NCBI GenBank assembly: GCA_031119155.1 | Contig: JAVHYH010000062.1 | Coordinates: 1 to 14,839, forward strand | DNA length: 14,839 nt | Source: Brevundimonas sp. | GTDB lineage: Bacteria; Pseudomonadota; Alphaproteobacteria; Caulobacterales; Caulobacteraceae | Direction: 5' to 3' | Part shown: positions 12,550 to 14,839 of the stretch, piece after piece | Layout of the letters: every line of letters starts with the position of its first letter | How positions within the stretch are numbered: the stretch's first letter is position 1 | Made by a program: the position numbers and the translations under genes | Notes under the pieces: generated by a model | Databases searched by the model: none | What the model was told of the DNA's origin: nothing | Seen by the model: only the letters and a program-made list of their open reading frames with translations

Positions 12550-12666
12550 AAGTGATTGGTGATTGGTGATTGGTGGTTCGCCTGCTCAGGCGTCAGCGGA
12601 AGGGCGGCGCGGACCGTGCCGTGGCACGACGCCAGCCATCCACCAATCACCAATCACCAATCACTT
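12550..12666. repeat. Inverted-repeat element A with 7-bp GTGATTG units
   Basis: Left arm 12550-12576 and right arm 12640-12666 are perfect reverse complements over 27 bp. The arm is three tandem GTGATTG units plus GTGG. The 63-bp centre begins with the tail of GGTTCGCCTGC (12575-12585), which opens a small CGCCTG-CT-CAGGCG hairpin. It lies between the convergent ends of the membrane-protein gene and the lipoprotein gene (whose stop is 5 bp away), so the RNA hairpin could end transcription from both sides. No ORF inside is credible. Confidence 0.9.
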
Positions 12667-12670
12667 CACA

Positions 12671-13171
12671 TCACCGCCGTAACGCGTCCTGCACCCCGCG
12701 CGCATCATACGCCTCAGGCCGGTCCGGCTTGCCGCCGCGGCCCATGACGACTTCGAGCGAGGTCGAGGTCGGGGACGGACCGCTGAAGTTCAGGCCGACG
12801 CCGAGGCCGACGCCCGAGCTGGAGTAGCGGCCATAGGGGCTGGAGTAGCGCCCGCCGCCGTAGCTGACGCCGACACTGGGGCGGACGCCGCCGGCGCTGT
12901 CGGGACGACCGTCGGTCCAGCGCTGGGTGATCTCGAACCAGTCATAGCCCTCGGCCGTCGTCAGCTCGGCCGCGCGCAGCAGGGCGTAGTCGGCCACCGG
13001 GCCGGGCGCGCCGACGCCGTTGTAGGTGACGCGGAAGCGGTTGCTCTCGATCCGCTGCTCCGAATAGCCCTGCCCGCTCGGCCCTGTCTGGGCGCCGTAG
13101 GGGGCCAGGCTGGCGCAGGCCGAGAGGGCCAGACCGGCGGCGAGGATCACAGGCAGGACAAGACGTTTCAT
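12671..13171 (-). CDS. CC0125/CC1285-type lipoprotein
   Basis: A 166-residue envelope lipoprotein. A Lys/Arg-containing signal (MKRLVLPVILAAGLAL) leads to the lipobox LSAC, with Cys18 as the lipidated residue. GYSEQRIESNRFRVTYNG and LLRAAELTTAEGYDWFEI match the Caulobacterales family I know as CC0125/CC1285. The C-terminal half is Gly/Ser/Tyr-rich (SYGGGRYSSPYGRYSSSGVG) and probably flexible. The function of the family is unknown. The ATG at 13171 has GGAG 7 nt upstream. The gene is flanked on both sides by 7-bp-repeat hairpin elements (A after its stop, B about 75 bp before its start), which may isolate its transcription from the neighbours. Confidence 0.9.
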   Translation of the reverse strand: MKRLVLPVILAAGLALSACASLAPYGAQTGPSGQGYSEQRIESNRFRVTYNGVGAPGPVADYALLRAAELTTAEGYDWFEITQRWTDGRPDSAGGVRPSVGVSYGGGRYSSPYGRYSSSGVGLGVGLNFSGPSPTSTSLEVVMGRGGKPDRPEAYDARGVQDALRR

Positions 13172-13245
13172 GACGGCGCTCCGTGTTCGGGAGAGTAACC
13201 GTAACCGACTGTGGAGGTTCCTGTCTCGGCGGCCGACGTCGCCTC

Positions 13246-13342
13246 AGGAATTAGGGCGTAGGAATTAGGAATTAGTGGGACAGAGGTTCGCCTGCCCACC
13301 GGAGCCCCCTCCCTAGCTCCTAATTCCTACGCCCTAATTCCT
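13246..13342. repeat. Inverted-repeat element B with 7-bp GGAATTA units
   Basis: Left arm 13246-13270 and right arm 13318-13342 are perfect reverse complements over 25 bp. The arm reads as 7-bp units GGAATTA, GGGCGTA, GGAATTA, and continues imperfectly (GGAATTA left, GGAGCTA right). The 47-bp centre contains GGTTCGCCTGC (13285-13295), as in element A. Its outer end overlaps the TAG stop of the RluA-type gene (13341-13343). AT-rich arms in a GC-rich region make it conspicuous. Confidence 0.9.
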
Positions 13343-14063
13343 AAAGCCTCGCCGCCGCCTTCAGCGCCTCGAAATCCTCGGGCAACGGCGCTTCCACGGT
13401 GACATAGCCGCCGCTCGGATGCGGGAAGACCAGCTTCGACGCATGCAGCATCAGACGTGGCGCGGCGCGTCCGGCGAAGGTCAGCGCGCCGCCGTAGCGG
13501 ACGTCGCCCGCCATCGGACGACCGATGGAGGCCATGTGGACCCGAAGCTGGTGCATGCGGCCGGTGGCGGGGTCCAGCTCGACCAGCGCCCCGTCTTCGG
13601 AGGACGCCAGGGTGCGATAGCGGCTCAGCGCCGCCTGGGCGCCGGGCGTGTCGGCGGTGACCGCGCGGGTATAGCTCTCGCGCCCGATCTCCTGCCGCAT
13701 CAGGGGGGTGTCGATGGTCCCGGCGCGGGGCTCGGGCGCCGCCGACAACAGGGCCTGATAGGTCTTCTTGAACCGCCGCGCCTGCAGCGCCTTGCCGAGA
13801 AAACCCGCGGCGGGCTTGGTGCGGGCGGCGATGATCACGCCGGAGGTGTCGCGATCCAGCCGATGCACCAGCTCGGGCCGTTTCCCGTTCGAGCGCATGA
13901 AGGCCCACAGCAAATCGTCCAGCGTATGCGCCTGAATCCGCCCGCCCTGACTGGACAGGCCGGACGGCTTGTTGAACGCCAGAACATGCTCGTCCTCATG
14001 GATCACCCACGAGCGGACGGCGGCGATCTCCTCGGGCGTCAGATCGACGGGGATGCGGGTCAC
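13341..14063 (-). CDS. RluA-family pseudouridine synthase, short form without S4 domain
   Basis: A 240-residue enzyme predicted to convert a uridine of rRNA or tRNA to pseudouridine. It goes directly into the catalytic domain: HEDEHVLAFNKPSGLSSQGG, then HRLDRDTSGVIIAARTK with the nucleophile Asp70, KKTYQALL, TGRMHQLRVHMASIGRPMAG and LMLHASKLVF. The lack of an S4 domain resembles RluA/TruC-type members rather than RluC/RluD, but the target base cannot be assigned. The start is a GTG at 14063 that overlaps the TGA of the upstream membrane-protein gene (GTGA), so translation is coupled. A longer in-frame reading upstream is the shadow of that gene. The stop codon TAG lies at the edge of inverted-repeat element B, so the element may have been inserted at or over the original 3' end. 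Confidence 0.92.
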   Translation of the reverse strand: MTRIPVDLTPEEIAAVRSWVIHEDEHVLAFNKPSGLSSQGGRIQAHTLDDLLWAFMRSNGKRPELVHRLDRDTSGVIIAARTKPAAGFLGKALQARRFKKTYQALLSAAPEPRAGTIDTPLMRQEIGRESYTRAVTADTPGAQAALSRYRTLASSEDGALVELDPATGRMHQLRVHMASIGRPMAGDVRYGGALTFAGRAAPRLMLHASKLVFPHPSGGYVTVEAPLPEDFEALKAAARL

Positions 14064-14479
14064 GCCGCCGCCTTGGGCGCAAAGCGGATGCGGTCGGCGC
14101 GGACCAGCAGGCCGCTGACGACGCCGACGATCAGACCGGCGAACGGCGCCGCGAACAGGGTGGCCAGCAGGATGCGGTGGGCGGCGATGACGTCGCCCCC
14201 CGCCTGGGTCTCGAGGAAGACGGACAGGCGGGCGTTCAGGTGCACGGCCCAGCACATCAGGATGAATCCCAGCCCGGCGGCCATCAGCGGACGCCCCCGT
14301 CCCTGCGGCACGACCATCAGGATGATGGCGGCGGCGTAGAGGATCAGGCCCACGATCTCGACCGCCGGCGCCGAGCCCGGATTGAGGCCATAGCCGAGCA
14401 GCCACTGGATCAGCACGCCCGCCCCGATCAGGCAGGCGGCGGCGAGGGTCAGGGTGCGGCGATGGGCGACGATCTGCAT
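14060..14479 (-). CDS. Small four-pass inner-membrane protein, unknown function
   Basis: A 139-residue hydrophobic protein. Membrane segments lie at about residues 9-29, 39-58, 64-83 and 101-125. Charged residues lie in the short loops (PQGRGRP; HLNARLSVFLETQAGGD) and in the basic C-terminal tail (VRADRIRFAPKAAA). No cofactor or transport motif is visible, and I do not recognise the family. The ATG at 14479 has no clear Shine-Dalgarno site, only GGTGCGGC. Its stop overlaps the GTG of the RluA-type synthase, so the two form a transcription unit. This shared unit need not mean a shared function. Confidence 0.8.
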   Translation of the reverse strand: MQIVAHRRTLTLAAACLIGAGVLIQWLLGYGLNPGSAPAVEIVGLILYAAAIILMVVPQGRGRPLMAAGLGFILMCWAVHLNARLSVFLETQAGGDVIAAHRILLATLFAAPFAGLIVGVVSGLLVRADRIRFAPKAAA

Positions 14480-14523
14480 GCCGCACCGCTTAGCACGATC
14501 CGGTCCTGACCCAAGCCGTCAGT

Positions 14524-14820
14524 TCAGCGCAGCACGCCCTTCTTGGACTGCGCCCAGGCGTACCAGAGCAGCAGGGCGGCGATCAGGGCGATGACGAAGC
14601 CCATATAGCCCATGACCTCCATGCCCGCCGGGATCGGCGGCGGATCGATCATCTTGCTGTAGATCAGACTGACCAGCGCGCCCAGGAACGACAGGGCGAA
14701 GGCGTGCACCGCCCATTTGCGCCGCAGCAGAAGCAGCAGCGACCCCAGCACCGCGCCCCAGACGCCCAGGATCCACGGCCCGTACATCCAGTCGGGCATG
14801 GCCAGATAGTAGTCGATCAT
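14524..14820 (-). CDS. Small three-pass membrane protein, conserved hypothetical
   Basis: A 98-residue membrane protein. WMYGPWILGVWGAVLGSLLL, RRKWAVHAFALSFLGALVSL and MGYMGFVIALIAALLLWYAW are three hydrophobic segments separated by a short basic turn and a PPPIPAGME loop. I recall similar small proteins in alphaproteobacteria and sphingomonads, sometimes mislabelled 'sugar transporter'; no such function is supported by the sequence. The ATG at 14820 gives a natural start (MIDYYLAMPDWMYGPW), but the frame stays open to the window edge, so an upstream start cannot be excluded. Only AGG precedes the ATG. It is in the same direction as the next membrane-protein gene, with a 44-bp gap. Confidence 0.75.
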   Translation of the reverse strand: MIDYYLAMPDWMYGPWILGVWGAVLGSLLLLLRRKWAVHAFALSFLGALVSLIYSKMIDPPPIPAGMEVMGYMGFVIALIAALLLWYAWAQSKKGVLR

Positions 14821-14839
14821 CGCCTGATCGAATCCGACC

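Noticed and set aside
12550..12666. CRISPR array
   Set aside because: The repeats are contiguous 7-bp units without spacers, arranged as one inverted pair; no cas gene is present.
14063..14486. N-terminal extension of the short RluA-type synthase
   Set aside because: The extra Arg/Pro-rich residues are the out-of-frame reading of the upstream membrane-protein gene; the GTG at 14063 with GTGA overlap is the natural start.

Overview
The window is high-GC, densely packed bacterial chromosome, most likely from an alphaproteobacterium of the Caulobacteraceae (Brevundimonas/Caulobacter-like). The grounds are strongly G/C-biased third codon positions, a lipoprotein of the type named CC0125/CC1285 after Caulobacter genes, an ATP12-type F1-ATPase chaperone, the block crcB - rluC - HAD phosphatase - ATP12, and TTGACG-type -35 elements. 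The genus is an inference. No rRNA, tRNA, CRISPR array, transposase or prophage gene was seen.

Layout. 1-1116 (-): 5' part of GTP-dependent PEP carboxykinase, cut by the window edge. 1327-2719 (+): a DUF938 methyltransferase and an RluF-like pseudouridine synthase, one base apart. 2709-3921 (-): a two-gene unit of glutathione S-transferase and a RibD-C/DHFR-fold reductase, divergent from a MarR regulator (3998-4447, +) with a perfect palindromic operator between them. 4448-4696 (-): a small zinc-ribbon protein. 4783-5526 (-): a glutaredoxin-MauE/DoxX membrane fusion, divergent from a MerR regulator (5597-5980, +) across an 18-bp perfect palindrome that resembles the mercury-resistance operator. 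5990-6127 (-): remnant of a tyrosine-phosphatase-like gene. 6094-7297 (-): a three-gene operon with ATGA overlaps (membrane protein, winged-helix regulator, unknown protein with a rebuilt C-terminus) behind three operator-like palindromes. 7526-10578 (-): crcB - rluC - HAD - ATP12. 10625-12511 (+): a secreted-type unknown protein and a histidine-rich multi-pass membrane protein. 12671-14820 (-): a lipoprotein, a short RluA-type synthase coupled to a small membrane protein, and a second small membrane protein.

Two themes stand out. Three independent one-component regulatory modules (MarR, MerR, winged-helix HTH_34) each have a visible symmetric operator, and in the MarR and MerR modules the DNA site is tied to a redox or detoxification enzyme. 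The intergenic spaces also carry four hairpin-forming inverted-repeat elements. Two of these (12550-12666 and 13246-13342) share a design of 7-bp repeats in perfect inverted arms around a GGTTCGCCTGC core, although the 7-bp units differ in sequence.
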